Shown here piece after piece: positions 7,785 through 16,037 of a stretch of 36,232 nt of DNA; the first letter of the stretch is position 1; each line of letters starts with the position of its first letter. The stretch is taken from positions 1 to 36,232 of the forward strand of contig DASSTE010000026.1 of the NCBI GenBank assembly GCA_035708085.1. Direction: 5' to 3'. Below the pieces are notes generated by a model. It searched no databases, was not told where the DNA came from, and was given only the letters and a program-made list of their open reading frames with translations. Origin of the DNA: DASSBR01 sp035708085 (GTDB lineage: Bacteria > Pseudomonadota > Gammaproteobacteria > Natronospirales > DASSBR01). The position numbers and the translations under genes were made by a program.

Positions 7785-8624
7785 TTAAAGTGACTTTCCC
7801 CCGGTGATGTCCGTCAGCCGGGCAAGGAAACGGCCTTTCGGCTCCAGCGTGTCGAGCACCTCGCGCGCCGAGCGGGAAAGCAAACCTTCGAATTGATCGC
7901 CGACATCGTCGGCGACGATGGCCAGCGCGAGGCTCTGGCGGATGTAGGCGGCGATCAGTTCCACGACGAGATGCTGCCGCGTCGAGACGGCGCTGGTGCC
8001 GGCCGCGCCGGTTTCGCCCGCGATCGCGTGGCGGCCGTCGCCGACGATCAGCAGCCAGCGTGCGTCGCCGGTCGGCGCGAGGTTGTAGCGATGTATGTGG
8101 CCCTGGCAGCCGCCGCATTCGGCGCCGCAGGCTTCCATGCACAGTGTGGTGATCTCGACGCCGCGTTCGCGCGCCTCGCGCAGCGGCTCGGCGAGCGCCG
8201 CGGCCTCATCGGGCTGGATGCCGATCAGCAATTCGCTCGTCGCGCCGTCGATTGCGGCGCGCGCCTGGCCGATCAGTTCCTTGTAACTTTTGAGATTGAA
8301 GACCGGCGCGACCTCCTCGTCGTGTTCCAGCGCGGCAAGCGCCTTTTCCACCGCAGCCAGGGTGCGCCGATGGCGCCGATCCAGCCGCTGCACCAGTTGG
8401 GCCGGCTTGACGGCGACGTAGCGCACGCCATCCTGCGTGTCGAGCCGCCGCGCCGCGCCGCGCTCGGCCAGCTTTTCCAGCACCGCATAGACATTGGCCC
8501 GCGGCATGCCCGCCGCCTTGGCGACTTCGTAGCCGTTGCGGGGGCCGACGCCGACCAGGCTCACATAGGCGCGAGCCTCGTAATCAGTAAAACCCAGTTC
8601 CTGCAGCAATGCGTGTACGTTCAT
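7785..8624 (-). CDS. TrmB-family transcriptional regulator with Cys4 cluster
   Basis: This 279-residue regulator has an N-terminal winged helix (LGFTDYEARAYVSLVGVG, then AAGMPRANVYAVLEKL) typical of TrmB proteins, a short coiled linker at about residues 75-100, and a C-terminal phospholipase-D-like effector domain (SELLIGIQPDEAAALAEPL). TrmB proteins classically bind sugars. Here the effector domain carries C162, C166, C170 and C173 with H176 and H178 next to them, a dense ligand set that suggests a metal or Fe-S cluster or a thiol redox switch. The ATG at 8624 is preferred over an upstream ATG that would lie beyond the probable transcript start. It faces the gluconokinase gene, so a role in the adjoining carbon genes is plausible. 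DNA target: see the inverted repeat at 8639-8664. Confidence 0.85.
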   Translation of the reverse strand: MNVHALLQELGFTDYEARAYVSLVGVGPRNGYEVAKAAGMPRANVYAVLEKLAERGAARRLDTQDGVRYVAVKPAQLVQRLDRRHRRTLAAVEKALAALEHDEEVAPVFNLKSYKELIGQARAAIDGATSELLIGIQPDEAAALAEPLREARERGVEITTLCMEACGAECGGCQGHIHRYNLAPTGDARWLLIVGDGRHAIAGETGAAGTSAVSTRQHLVVELIAAYIRQSLALAIVADDVGDQFEGLLSRSAREVLDTLEPKGRFLARLTDITGGKSL

Positions 8625-8638
8625 ATCGGGCCGCCAAA

Positions 8639-8664
8639 ATAGTAGTAGCGTGGACAACTACTAT
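8639..8664. promoter_or_regulatory. inverted repeat, candidate operator of the TrmB-family regulator
   Basis: ATAGTAGT (8639-8646) and ACTACTAT (8657-8664) are perfect inverted arms separated by ten bases, so the half-site centres lie 18 bases apart, close to two helical turns. The right arm covers the -10 box of the regulator's own promoter, and the repeat covers the expected start point. This geometry fits autorepression. The site lies only 42 bases before the gluconokinase ATG and could act on it too. Confidence 0.65.
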
Positions 8665-8687
8665 ACGAGCCGGAACAGGAAAGTCAA
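8660..8687 (-). promoter_or_regulatory. sigma70-type promoter of the TrmB-family regulator gene
   Basis: Read on the minus strand, TTGACT (8687-8682) and TATAGT (8665-8660) are separated by 16 bases, each matching five of six consensus bases. A start near 8653 would give a ~30-base leader before the ATG at 8624. The -10 box is inside the inverted repeat 8639-8664. Confidence 0.65.
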
Positions 8688-8705
8688 GCGTGGTACCTTA
8701 ATCAC

Positions 8706-9248
8706 ATGAAATGGACGGACGAAAAAAGCCCCCAAGTCGTAGTCGTGATGGGCGTCTCCGGTTCCGGCAAGACCACCGTCGGCGCCCTGCTAGCCGGACG
8801 GCTGCACTGGGCATTCGCCGACGCGGACGACTTCCACAGCGCCGCGAGCGTCACCAAGATGCACAGCGGCATCCCGCTCGACGACGCCGATCGCGCGCCG
8901 TGGCTCAAGGCGATCGCTGCGCAAATCGACGAGTGGCGGGCCGACGGCCAACAGGGAGTGGTGACCTGCTCGGCGCTCAAGCGGCGCTATCGCGACGTGA
9001 TCATCGGCGCCCGCGAGGACGTGCGGCTCGTCTACCTGCGTGGCGACAAGGACGTGATCGCCCGCCGCCTGGTCGCGCGGCACGGCCACTTCATGCCGGC
9101 GAGCCTGCTGGACAGCCAGTTCGCGGCGCTCGAAGAGCCGGCGCCCGAGGAGCGCGCGGTCGTCATCCCGGTCGGCCGGTCGCCGACCGAGCTCGTGGAT
9201 GACATCGTCGCCGCGCTGTCCGTCGCGGATCCCTCGCCTTCTCCGTAG
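8706..9248 (+). CDS. gntK: gluconokinase
   Basis: Gluconokinase phosphorylates gluconate with ATP to 6-phosphogluconate in the cytoplasm. The 180-residue length is usual for the GntK/thermoresistant type. The P-loop GVSGSGKT is at residues 16-23, followed by FADADDFHSAASVTKM and IPLDDADRAPWL, hallmarks of the family, and by VTCSALKRRYRDV and VYLRGDKDVIARRL. The ATG at 8706 lacks a convincing ribosome site. The gene diverges from the TrmB-family regulator and leads a co-oriented set HAD-ackA-xfp-pgl. Its product enters the pentose phosphate route through the 6-phosphogluconate dehydrogenase encoded further on. No gluconate transporter or Entner-Doudoroff genes are present in the window. Confidence 0.92.
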   Translation: MKWTDEKSPQVVVVMGVSGSGKTTVGALLAGRLHWAFADADDFHSAASVTKMHSGIPLDDADRAPWLKAIAAQIDEWRADGQQGVVTCSALKRRYRDVIIGAREDVRLVYLRGDKDVIARRLVARHGHFMPASLLDSQFAALEEPAPEERAVVIPVGRSPTELVDDIVAALSVADPSPSP

Positions 9249-9326
9249 CGGCGTGCGGCAGGGATAGCACCGATAGCCGGCGGCGCGTTGCCCGGCTATG
9301 CTGACGGATCGGGTTTTTTATGACAC

Positions 9327-9342
9327 AAGGAGGTGTCCCATC
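9327..9342 (+). promoter_or_regulatory. strong ribosome site followed by ATC, possible non-canonical start
   Basis: AAGGAGG (9327-9333) is one of the best Shine-Dalgarno matches in the window. Six bases later, in frame with the HAD hydrolase, stands ATC (9340-9342), beginning ATC GAT AAC GTG. No ATG, GTG or TTG lies at the right distance in frame. Either ATC is the start, the GTG at 9349 is used at a long 15-base spacing, or an ATG has mutated to ATC. Confidence 0.5.
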
Positions 9343-9348
9343 GATAAC

Positions 9349-10017
9349 GTGCTTCTGCTCGACGTCGACAACACACTGCTCGACAACGACCGCTTCGAAG
9401 CCGACCTGACCGCGCAACTCGAACGCGCCTTCGGCCGACAGGGCCGCGACCAGTTCTGGCGCGGCTACGAGAAACTGCGCGCCGAACTGGACTACGCCGA
9501 TTATCTCGGCGCGGTGCAGCGTTTCCGCGGCGACGTGGGAGCCAATCCGCAGTTGCTGCTGCTCGGCAGCTGGCTGCTGAGTTACCCGTTCGCCGAGCGC
9601 CTGTTTCCCGGTACGCTCGACCTGCTCAACTATCTGCGCCGATTCGGCCCGCCGGTGCTGCTGTCGGACGGCGATGTCGTATTTCAGCCGCACAAGATCC
9701 GCCGCGCCGGACTGTGGGACGCGGTCGACGGCCGCGTGCTGATCTACGTTCACAAGGAGCACATGCTGGATACAGTCGAGGCGCGCTTTCCCGCACAGCA
9801 TTACGTGATGGTCGACGACAAGCCGCACGTGCTGGCATCGATGAAGCAGATCATGGGCGATCGCTTGACCACCGTATTCGTGCGCCAGGGCCACTACGCC
9901 CACGCGCCCGGCACACCCCACAATGCCGCCGACGTGACGATCCAGCGCATCGCCGACCTGCGCCACCTCGATCTGCGGACACCGCAACTTGCCGACGCAC
10001 ACGCCGATGCACCATGA
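9349..10017 (+). CDS. HAD-superfamily hydrolase
   Basis: A cytoplasmic HAD-type phosphatase or phosphomutase-like hydrolase of about 222-225 residues. Motif I is LLLDVDNTLLDND at the extreme N-terminus, with the nucleophile and acid/base Asp; motif II is PVLLSDGD; the Lys of motif III follows in QPHKIRRAGL; motif IV is VMVDDKPHVLASMK. A helical cap lies between motifs I and II. Substrate unknown; the setting between gluconokinase and acetate kinase suggests a sugar phosphate or metabolite-repair role. The start is unclear: an ATG at 9298 would place the strong ribosome site inside the gene, ATC at 9340 fits spacing best, and GTG at 9349 is the nearest standard codon. The TGA overlaps the acetate kinase ATG (ATGA), so the two are coupled. 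Confidence 0.85.
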   Translation: MLLLDVDNTLLDNDRFEADLTAQLERAFGRQGRDQFWRGYEKLRAELDYADYLGAVQRFRGDVGANPQLLLLGSWLLSYPFAERLFPGTLDLLNYLRRFGPPVLLSDGDVVFQPHKIRRAGLWDAVDGRVLIYVHKEHMLDTVEARFPAQHYVMVDDKPHVLASMKQIMGDRLTTVFVRQGHYAHAPGTPHNAADVTIQRIADLRHLDLRTPQLADAHADAP

Positions 10018-11234
10018 CCGACGCCACCGGCGCGCAACTGCTGACAATCAATACCGGCTCGTCGAGCCTCAAAACAGTGCTGTACGCGACGTGTGGGACG
10101 GCCGCGCCGATCCTGCGGGCGCAGGTGAACCGAATCGGCGCCGCCGACAGTCGGGTACGCATCACCGGTGCGGACGGCGGCGTGCAGTTCGAGCGCGAGG
10201 CCGCACTGGCGGATCATGCTGCCGCACTCGAAACAGTGCTCGATCGGCTGGTACGGAACGGTGCGCTTGCGTCGCTCCAGGGTATCGGCCACCGCATCGT
10301 GCACGGCGGTGCGCGCTATCGCGCGCCGCAATGGATTACGCCGGCGTTGGTTGATGCGCTGCGCGCACTCGCGCCGCTCGATCCTGACCATCTGCCGCAG
10401 GCGCTCAGCGGCATCGACACGATCGGCCGCCGATTTCCGGACCTGCCGCAGGCGGCGTGCTTCGACACGGCGTTTCATGCCGACATGCCGCCTCGCGCAC
10501 AAATGTACGCGCTGCCGCGCCGCTATTACGACGCCGGCATCCGCCATTTCGGCTTTCACGGCCTGTCTTACGAATACATCGTCGCGGCGCTGCGCGAACG
10601 GGAACCCGCGCTCGTCGGCCGCCTCATCGTCGCCCATCTCGGCAACGGCGCGAGCGTCGCCGCCATCCGCAACGGGCGCAGCATCGACACCAGCATGGGC
10701 TACACGCCGGTCGCGGGTCTCGTCATGAGCACGCGCTGCGGCGACATCGATCCCGGCGTGCTGCTGGATCTCGCGCAGCAGCGCGGCATGGACGCGGCGG
10801 CGCTCAACCGCCTCATCAATCACGAGTCGGGGCTGCTCGGCGTCTCGGAACGCAGCGCCGACATGCGCGACCTGCTCGATAACGAGCCGAGCGACCCGAA
10901 AGCCGCCGAGGCCATCGACATGTTCTGCTACCGCGCGCACAAGTACATCGGCGCCTACGCGGCCGCGCTCGGCGGCCTCGATACGCTGGTCTTTACCGGC
11001 GGCATCGGCGAACACGCGGCGCCGATCCGCGAGCGCATTTGCGCCGATCTCGAATTTCTCGGCGTCCGGCTGGACGCTGCGCGCAACCGGGCTGCCGCGG
11101 CCGTCATTTCGAGCGACCAGAGTCCGGTCCAGGTTCGCGTAATGGAGACCGACGAGAATCTGATGATCGCCCGTCACACGCTGGAATTAATGAACGCGAA
11201 GGGAAACGCCGACTTATCCGGCCATTCGCCCTGA
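10014..11234 (+). CDS. ackA: acetate kinase
   Basis: Acetate kinase makes ATP and acetate from acetyl phosphate. The 406-residue length is normal. The N-terminal signature TINTGSSSLK is at residues 11-20; HRIVHGGARY, CFDTAFHADMP, HFGFHGLSYEY, VAHLGNGASVAAI with DTSMGYTPVAGLVMSTR, and VFTGGIGEHA follow in family order. The ATG overlaps the stop of the HAD gene. No phosphotransacetylase gene is near; instead phosphoketolase follows, so acetyl phosphate probably comes from sugar phosphates. The TGA and last few codons fall in the left part of an inverted repeat (11224-11305), so the extreme C-terminus (SGHSP) may be repeat-derived. Confidence 0.95.
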   Translation: MTDATGAQLLTINTGSSSLKTVLYATCGTAAPILRAQVNRIGAADSRVRITGADGGVQFEREAALADHAAALETVLDRLVRNGALASLQGIGHRIVHGGARYRAPQWITPALVDALRALAPLDPDHLPQALSGIDTIGRRFPDLPQAACFDTAFHADMPPRAQMYALPRRYYDAGIRHFGFHGLSYEYIVAALREREPALVGRLIVAHLGNGASVAAIRNGRSIDTSMGYTPVAGLVMSTRCGDIDPGVLLDLAQQRGMDAAALNRLINHESGLLGVSERSADMRDLLDNEPSDPKAAEAIDMFCYRAHKYIGAYAAALGGLDTLVFTGGIGEHAAPIRERICADLEFLGVRLDAARNRAAAAVISSDQSPVQVRVMETDENLMIARHTLELMNAKGNADLSGHSP

Positions 11235-11305
11235 GCTTGCGAGCCGTTCGTGCTGAGCTTGTCGAAACACTCCCGGGAGCCCTTCGACAGGCTCAGGGCG
11301 AACGG
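11224..11305. repeat. REP-like inverted repeat between ackA and xfp
   Basis: CCGTTCGTGCTGAGCTTGTC (from 11244) pairs imperfectly with GACAGGCTCAGGGCGAACGG (ending 11305) to form a long hairpin. A second half-copy, ATTCGCCCTGAGCTTG (11224-11239), stands directly before it and contains the ackA stop. A second full copy in the same orientation lies at 21464-21522. Elements with this CTGAGCTTGTCGAA core are common intergenic repeats in Pseudomonadota genomes. Inside an operon it may modulate mRNA stability or the ratio of AckA to phosphoketolase. Confidence 0.85.
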
Positions 11306-11335
11306 TTGTGAACCTTGTTTCATCAGGAGGTTCCC

Positions 11336-13834
11336 ATGTTCGACTTCAACACCGAATTGTCGACCGCCGTTCCTGACGGCGACGCCCCACCGCATTCGCA
11401 GAAAAGCATGGAAGGGCCGCTCGCGCCCGACCTGCTCGCGCGCATGCAACGCTACTGGCAAGCGGCCAACTACCTGACCGTCGGGCAGATTTACCTGCAG
11501 GACAATCCGCTGTTGCGCGAGCCGCTCAAGGTCGACGACATCAAGACGCGGCTGCTGGGCCACTGGGGCACCTCGCCCGGCCTGAGCTTCGTCTATACGC
11601 ATCTCAACCGGCTGATTCGCGAGCACGACATCGACATGATCTACGTCACCGGCCCCGGTCACGGCGGGCCGGCACTCAACGCGCAGGCGTGGCTCGAGGG
11701 CAGCTACAGCGAAGCCTATCCGGACATCAGCCGCGACGCGCGCGGCATCCGGCTGCTGTTCCGCCAGTTCTCGACGCCCGGCGGCATATCGAGCCACTGC
11801 GGGCCGCACCTGCCGGGGTCGATCAACGAGGGCGGCGAACTCGGCTACTCGCTGCTGCACGCGCAGGGCGCGGTGCTCGACAATCCCGATCTGATCGCCG
11901 CCTGCGTGATCGGCGACGGCGAAGCCGAAACCGGCCCGCTCGCCGGAAGCTGGAAAGGCCACCGCTTTCTCAACCCGACGCGCGACGGCGCGGTGCTGCC
12001 GATCCTGCACCTCAACGGCTACAAGATCGCCGGGCCGACCGTGCAGGGACGCACCGAGGACGACGAGCTGCGTCAACTGTATCGCGGGCTCGGCTACGAG
12101 CCGTACTTCGTCGAAGGCGATGAACCGCCGCGCGTGCACCAGGCTTTCGCCGCCGCGCTGGATCGCAGCTACAACGAAATTCGTGCGCTGCAGGACGAGG
12201 CGCGCCGCCACGGGCTCGACCGCGAGCTGCGCTGGCCGATGATCGTGCTGCGCACACCCAAGGGCTGGACCGGTCCGAAGGAAATCGACGGCCTGCCGAT
12301 CCAGGGCACGTTTCGCGCCCACCAGGTGCCGCTCGCGACGGTGCGCGAAAATCCCGAGCATTTGAAAATGCTCGAAGCGTGGCTCAAGAGCTATGAGCCC
12401 GACACGCTGTTCGACGACGACGGCCGCCTGGTCGATGAGCTGGCCGCGCTCGCGCCGGACGGCGACCGGCGCATGGGCGCCAACCCGCACGCCAATGGCG
12501 GCCGGTTACTGAACAACCTGACGCTGCCGGCGACCGACGCCTATGCGCTCGGCGTGCCCGCGCCGGGCGAAGTCGGCGCCGAGGCGCCGCGCTCGCTGGG
12601 CAGTTTCTTTCGCGACATCTTCAGGGCCAACGCGAACAACTTCCGCCTGTTCTGCCCGGACGAAACCAACTCCAACCGTCTGAATGCCGTGTTTGAGGCG
12701 ACCAACCGGATGAGCTTCGGCCCAACCGTGTCGATCGACGACAGCATCGACCCCGACGGGCGCGTGATGGAAGTATTGAGCGAACACTGCTGCGAAGGCT
12801 GGCTCGAAGGCTACGTGTTGAGCGGCCGCCACGGCGTGTTCGTCTCCTACGAAGCGTTCGCGCAGATCGTCGATTCGATGGCGACGCAGCACGCCAAGTG
12901 GCTGTCGCACAGCCGTGAGCACGCTTGGCGCGAACCGGTTGCGTCGCTCAACATCTTTCTCAGCAGCCACGCCTGGCGCAGCGACCACAACGGCTTCAGC
13001 CATCAGGCGCCCGGCTTCGTCGACAATGCGCTCGCGCGGCGCAGCGAGGTGATCCGCATTTACTATCCGCCGGACGCCAACTGCCTGCTGACCGTATTCG
13101 ACCACTGCCTGCGCACGCACAACACGATCAACATCGTCACCTGCGGCAAGCAGCTCGCGTTGCAGTGGCTCGACATGACGCAGGCGCGCAACCATTGTGC
13201 GCGGGGCGCATCGCGCTGGGCGTTCGCGAGCAACGACGACGGCGGCGAACCGGACATCGTGCTCGCCTGTGTCGGCGACGTGCCCACGCAGGAAACCTGC
13301 GCCGCGGCCTGGCTGCTGCAAAAGCATGTACCCGAACTGCGCGTGCGCGTCGTCAACGTCGTCGATCTCGGCGTGCTGATGCATCCGCGCCTGCACCCGC
13401 GCGGCATGGACGACGCCGCATTCGAAAGCCTTTTCACCCACGCCACCGATGTCATCTTCGCCTATCACGGCTATACTTGGGCGATTCACAGCATGGTGCA
13501 CGGCCGCGCCAACGAAGCACGCTTCCACGTGCGCGGTTTCATGGACGAAGGCACGACCACAACCCCGTTCGACATGGTCGTACTGAACGAAATCAGCCGC
13601 TACCACCTCGCGATCGAGGCATTGAAATACGTGCCGCGACTGCGCTCGGAAACCGCCGGCGCTATCGACCTGTTCAACCGCAAGCTGCGCGAGCATCACA
13701 CTTACATCCGGGAACATTTTGCCGATATGCCGGAGATCGCCAACTGGCACTGGACCAGCGACTTTCATCAACCGGAGGAGCCGCCGGCGGTTGCCGAGGT
13801 ACAACCGCGGCCGGTGCAATTCACGGACGCCTGA
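11336..13834 (+). CDS. xfp: phosphoketolase
   Basis: A thiamine-diphosphate enzyme that splits xylulose-5-phosphate, and often fructose-6-phosphate, with phosphate into acetyl phosphate and glyceraldehyde-3-phosphate or erythrose-4-phosphate. At 832 residues it is slightly longer than the usual ~790-800, mainly from an N-terminal extension of about 24 residues before MEGPLAPDLLARM. Family marks include VGQIYLQDNPLL, HWGTSPGLSFVY, VTGPGHGGPA, SSHCGPHLPGSINEGGELGY, the GDGE cofactor motif at 193-196 and LHLNGYKIAGPT. The ATG at 11336 follows CAGGAGG by five bases. The stop overlaps the pgl start. Dual substrate use cannot be read from sequence. Confidence 0.96.
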   Translation: MFDFNTELSTAVPDGDAPPHSQKSMEGPLAPDLLARMQRYWQAANYLTVGQIYLQDNPLLREPLKVDDIKTRLLGHWGTSPGLSFVYTHLNRLIREHDIDMIYVTGPGHGGPALNAQAWLEGSYSEAYPDISRDARGIRLLFRQFSTPGGISSHCGPHLPGSINEGGELGYSLLHAQGAVLDNPDLIAACVIGDGEAETGPLAGSWKGHRFLNPTRDGAVLPILHLNGYKIAGPTVQGRTEDDELRQLYRGLGYEPYFVEGDEPPRVHQAFAAALDRSYNEIRALQDEARRHGLDRELRWPMIVLRTPKGWTGPKEIDGLPIQGTFRAHQVPLATVRENPEHLKMLEAWLKSYEPDTLFDDDGRLVDELAALAPDGDRRMGANPHANGGRLLNNLTLPATDAYALGVPAPGEVGAEAPRSLGSFFRDIFRANANNFRLFCPDETNSNRLNAVFEATNRMSFGPTVSIDDSIDPDGRVMEVLSEHCCEGWLEGYVLSGRHGVFVSYEAFAQIVDSMATQHAKWLSHSREHAWREPVASLNIFLSSHAWRSDHNGFSHQAPGFVDNALARRSEVIRIYYPPDANCLLTVFDHCLRTHNTINIVTCGKQLALQWLDMTQARNHCARGASRWAFASNDDGGEPDIVLACVGDVPTQETCAAAWLLQKHVPELRVRVVNVVDLGVLMHPRLHPRGMDDAAFESLFTHATDVIFAYHGYTWAIHSMVHGRANEARFHVRGFMDEGTTTTPFDMVVLNEISRYHLAIEALKYVPRLRSETAGAIDLFNRKLREHHTYIREHFADMPEIANWHWTSDFHQPEEPPAVAEVQPRPVQFTDA

Positions 13835-14538
13835 TGGAAATCAACGTTCTGCCGGATAGCAACGCGGCGGCCCGCTACGCCGCTGCGTTTATCGCCGAAC
13901 AGGCGCGCGAAAGCATCGCCGCGCGCGGCCGGTTCGTCCTCGCGCTGAGCGGCGGCGAGACGCCGCGACCGATGCTCAACGCGCTGGCCGGCGAAAACCT
14001 GGATTGGGGCCGGGTCCACGTAGTGCAGGTCGATGAGCGGTTCGCGCCGACGGGACATCCCGACCGTAACCTGACGCTGTTGCAGCAAACACTGCTCGCG
14101 AAGGCGCCGCTGTCACCGGACCACGTGTATCCGATGCCCGTGGAGGACGATGACGATCATCCGGCCACGGCCGCCGACGATTACGCGCGATTGCTGCAGG
14201 AAGTTGCCGGCACACCGCCGGTCATCGACCTGGTGCACCTCGGCCTCGGCGGAGATGGGCATACGGCATCGCTGGTGCCGGGTGATGGTGCGCTTGACGT
14301 AGTCGATGCCGACGTCGCCATCACCGGCCTCTACAAGGGCCGGCGGCGGATGACGCTGACGTATCCGATTCTCAATCGCGCCCGCTGCATCCTGTGGCTG
14401 GTGTCAGGCGCGTCGAAAGCCGCAATGCTCGCGCGGCTGCGCGCTGGCGACCCGGGCATTCCTGCCGGCGGTGTCGCAACGGAACATGCCGTCGTCTTCG
14501 CCGATCACGACGCTGCGCCGGACGCAGCGCCCGCCTAG
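13834..14538 (+). CDS. pgl: 6-phosphogluconolactonase
   Basis: Hydrolyses 6-phosphogluconolactone to 6-phosphogluconate, the second step of the oxidative pentose phosphate pathway. The 234 residues match the DevB/Pgl type. FVLALSGGETPRPMLNAL near the N-terminus, VHVVQVDERFAPTGHPDRN and DLVHLGLGGDGHTASLVPG are diagnostic. The ATG shares a base with the phosphoketolase stop (TGATG), so translation is coupled. The 3' end overlaps the converging zwf gene by four bases. It is thus transcribed with xfp and not with zwf, although the enzymes act consecutively. A Pro/Ala/Asp-rich C-terminal tail (HDAAPDAAPA) looks unstructured. Confidence 0.94.
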   Translation: MEINVLPDSNAAARYAAAFIAEQARESIAARGRFVLALSGGETPRPMLNALAGENLDWGRVHVVQVDERFAPTGHPDRNLTLLQQTLLAKAPLSPDHVYPMPVEDDDDHPATAADDYARLLQEVAGTPPVIDLVHLGLGGDGHTASLVPGDGALDVVDADVAITGLYKGRRRMTLTYPILNRARCILWLVSGASKAAMLARLRAGDPGIPAGGVATEHAVVFADHDAAPDAAPA

Positions 14539-16037
14539 CTCCGGATCGTGCGCCACTGGCGGCCGTCGCGCTCCAGCAGCATGTCCGCTTCGCCCGGCCC
14601 CGCGCTACCCGCACGATAACGCTGCGGCTCCAACGTCGATTCCGCCCACGCATCGAGCACCGGCTGCACCACGCGCCAGCCTGCCTCAATATTGTCGGCG
14701 CGCTGAAACAGCGTCGCGTCGCCGATCATCGCGTCGTAAATCAACGTTTCGTAACCGGTCGCCGGCGTTGCCTTAAAGTAATCGCGATAATTGAATTTCA
14801 TGTCGACCGTGCCCATGCGCACGCCCGGCCCCGGCACCTTGGCGCTGAAACGCAGCGACACGCCTTCGTCCGGCTGGATGTGCAAAATCATGTCGTTGGG
14901 ACTCAAAGCGTCGACCGGCGTATCGCGAAACAGCGCGAGCGGTGCGTGCTTGAACTCGATCACGATCTCGGTGCGCCGCGCGGTCAGCGCCTTGCCGGTA
15001 CGCAGGTAAAACGGCACGCCGGCCCAGCGCCAGTTGTCGATCATCAGTTTCAGCGCGACGTAGGTTTCGGTGTCGGAATCGGGCTTGACGTCGGGCGCGT
15101 CGCGATACGCCGCGACTTTCTTGCCGGCGACGACGCCCTCGCGATACTGGCCGCGCACAGCATTGCGCCGGGTTTCCTCGCCGCTCAGTTCGTGCACGGC
15201 ATCCAGCACCTTGGACTTTTCCGAGCGCACCGCGTCGGCATCGAAACAACTCGGCGGCTCCATCGCCGTCAGCGTCAGCAACTGGAACAGGTGATTCGGC
15301 ACCATGTCGCGCAGCGCGCCGGTCGCGTCGTAAAACTTGCCGCGCCGTTCCACTCCGACCGTTTCCGCCACCGTAATCTGCACATGGTCGATATGGTCGC
15401 GATTCCACACCGGCTCGAAAATACCGTTGGCGAAACGCAGCGCCATGATGTTTTGCACGGTTTCCTTGCCGAGATAATGGTCGATGCGATAGATCTGGCT
15501 TTCGTCCAGCACGCTGAGGATTTTTTTGTCCAGCGCCTTTGCGGACTCGAGATCGTTGCCGAACGGCTTTTCGATAATGACGCGCCGGAAGCCGCCGTTC
15601 TCCCCATTCACAAGCCCGGCCTCGCCGAGATGATCGACGATGCGGGAAAAGAATGACGGCGGCGTCGCGAGATAAAACAGCACGTTGCCCCCGTTGTCGT
15701 GCGCCGCGTTGATCTGCTGCAGGCGCTTGCCGAGTTTGGTATAGGTTTCCGGCGACTCGAAATCGCCCTGCAGATATTCGAGCCGGTCCTCGAGCCACGA
15801 CCAGGTGTCGGCATCGATGGTCGCGGCGGCATATTCGCGCGTGCTGTCACTGAGTTCGCGCCGGAACCGGTCATCGTTCAGATCGGCGCGCGCGATGCCG
15901 AGCACCGTGAAGCGGTCAGGCAGCAGCCCGGAGCTGGTAAGGTTGTAGAGCGCCGGTATCAGCAGCCGCCGGGCGAGATCGCCCAGCGCGCCGAAAACAA
16001 CCAGGGTGCAGGCCGGCGCCGGGGCCGCGTCAGCCAT
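14535..16037 (-). CDS. zwf: glucose-6-phosphate 1-dehydrogenase
   Basis: Oxidises glucose-6-phosphate to 6-phosphogluconolactone, usually with NADP. The 500 residues are of normal length. The N-terminal dinucleotide motif is FGALGDLARRLL (G16-A22), with Leu in place of the more common Ser of GASGDLA. The active-site signature RIDHYLGK is at residues 184-191, and AETVGVERRGKFYDATGALRDM follows. The start at 16037 overlaps the end of gnd by eight bases, so it is the third gene of a tkt-gnd-zwf operon. The 3' end overlaps converging pgl by four bases, an arrangement with no space for separate terminators. Confidence 0.95.
   Translation of the reverse strand: MADAAPAPACTLVVFGALGDLARRLLIPALYNLTSSGLLPDRFTVLGIARADLNDDRFRRELSDSTREYAAATIDADTWSWLEDRLEYLQGDFESPETYTKLGKRLQQINAAHDNGGNVLFYLATPPSFFSRIVDHLGEAGLVNGENGGFRRVIIEKPFGNDLESAKALDKKILSVLDESQIYRIDHYLGKETVQNIMALRFANGIFEPVWNRDHIDHVQITVAETVGVERRGKFYDATGALRDMVPNHLFQLLTLTAMEPPSCFDADAVRSEKSKVLDAVHELSGEETRRNAVRGQYREGVVAGKKVAAYRDAPDVKPDSDTETYVALKLMIDNWRWAGVPFYLRTGKALTARRTEIVIEFKHAPLALFRDTPVDALSPNDMILHIQPDEGVSLRFSAKVPGPGVRMGTVDMKFNYRDYFKATPATGYETLIYDAMIGDATLFQRADNIEAGWRVVQPVLDAWAESTLEPQRYRAGSAGPGEADMLLERDGRQWRTIRS

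Noticed and set aside
8700..8706. Search for a strong gntK promoter
   Set aside because: CTTAAT near 8697 has no matching -35 box; I could not support a promoter for gntK.
9298..9300. ATG 9298 as the HAD start
   Set aside because: It would leave an excellent AAGGAGG site unused inside the gene and add 14 residues with no family similarity before motif I.
9894..11177. Long minus-strand reading frame (427 codons) opposite ackA
   Set aside because: Arg/Ala/Asp/Val-rich composition without motifs; it is the reverse frame of a clear acetate kinase in GC-rich DNA.
11315..11317. TTG 11315 as the phosphoketolase start
   Set aside because: It places the CAGGAGG ribosome site inside the coding frame; ATG 11336 has ideal spacing.
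12506..13819. Long minus-strand frame (437 codons) opposite xfp
   Set aside because: Antisense shadow of phosphoketolase; no signal, fold motif or ribosome site.
12925..13833. Upstream extension of the pgl frame through xfp
   Set aside because: Out-of-frame reading of phosphoketolase with Arg-rich noise; the real start is the ATG at 13834.
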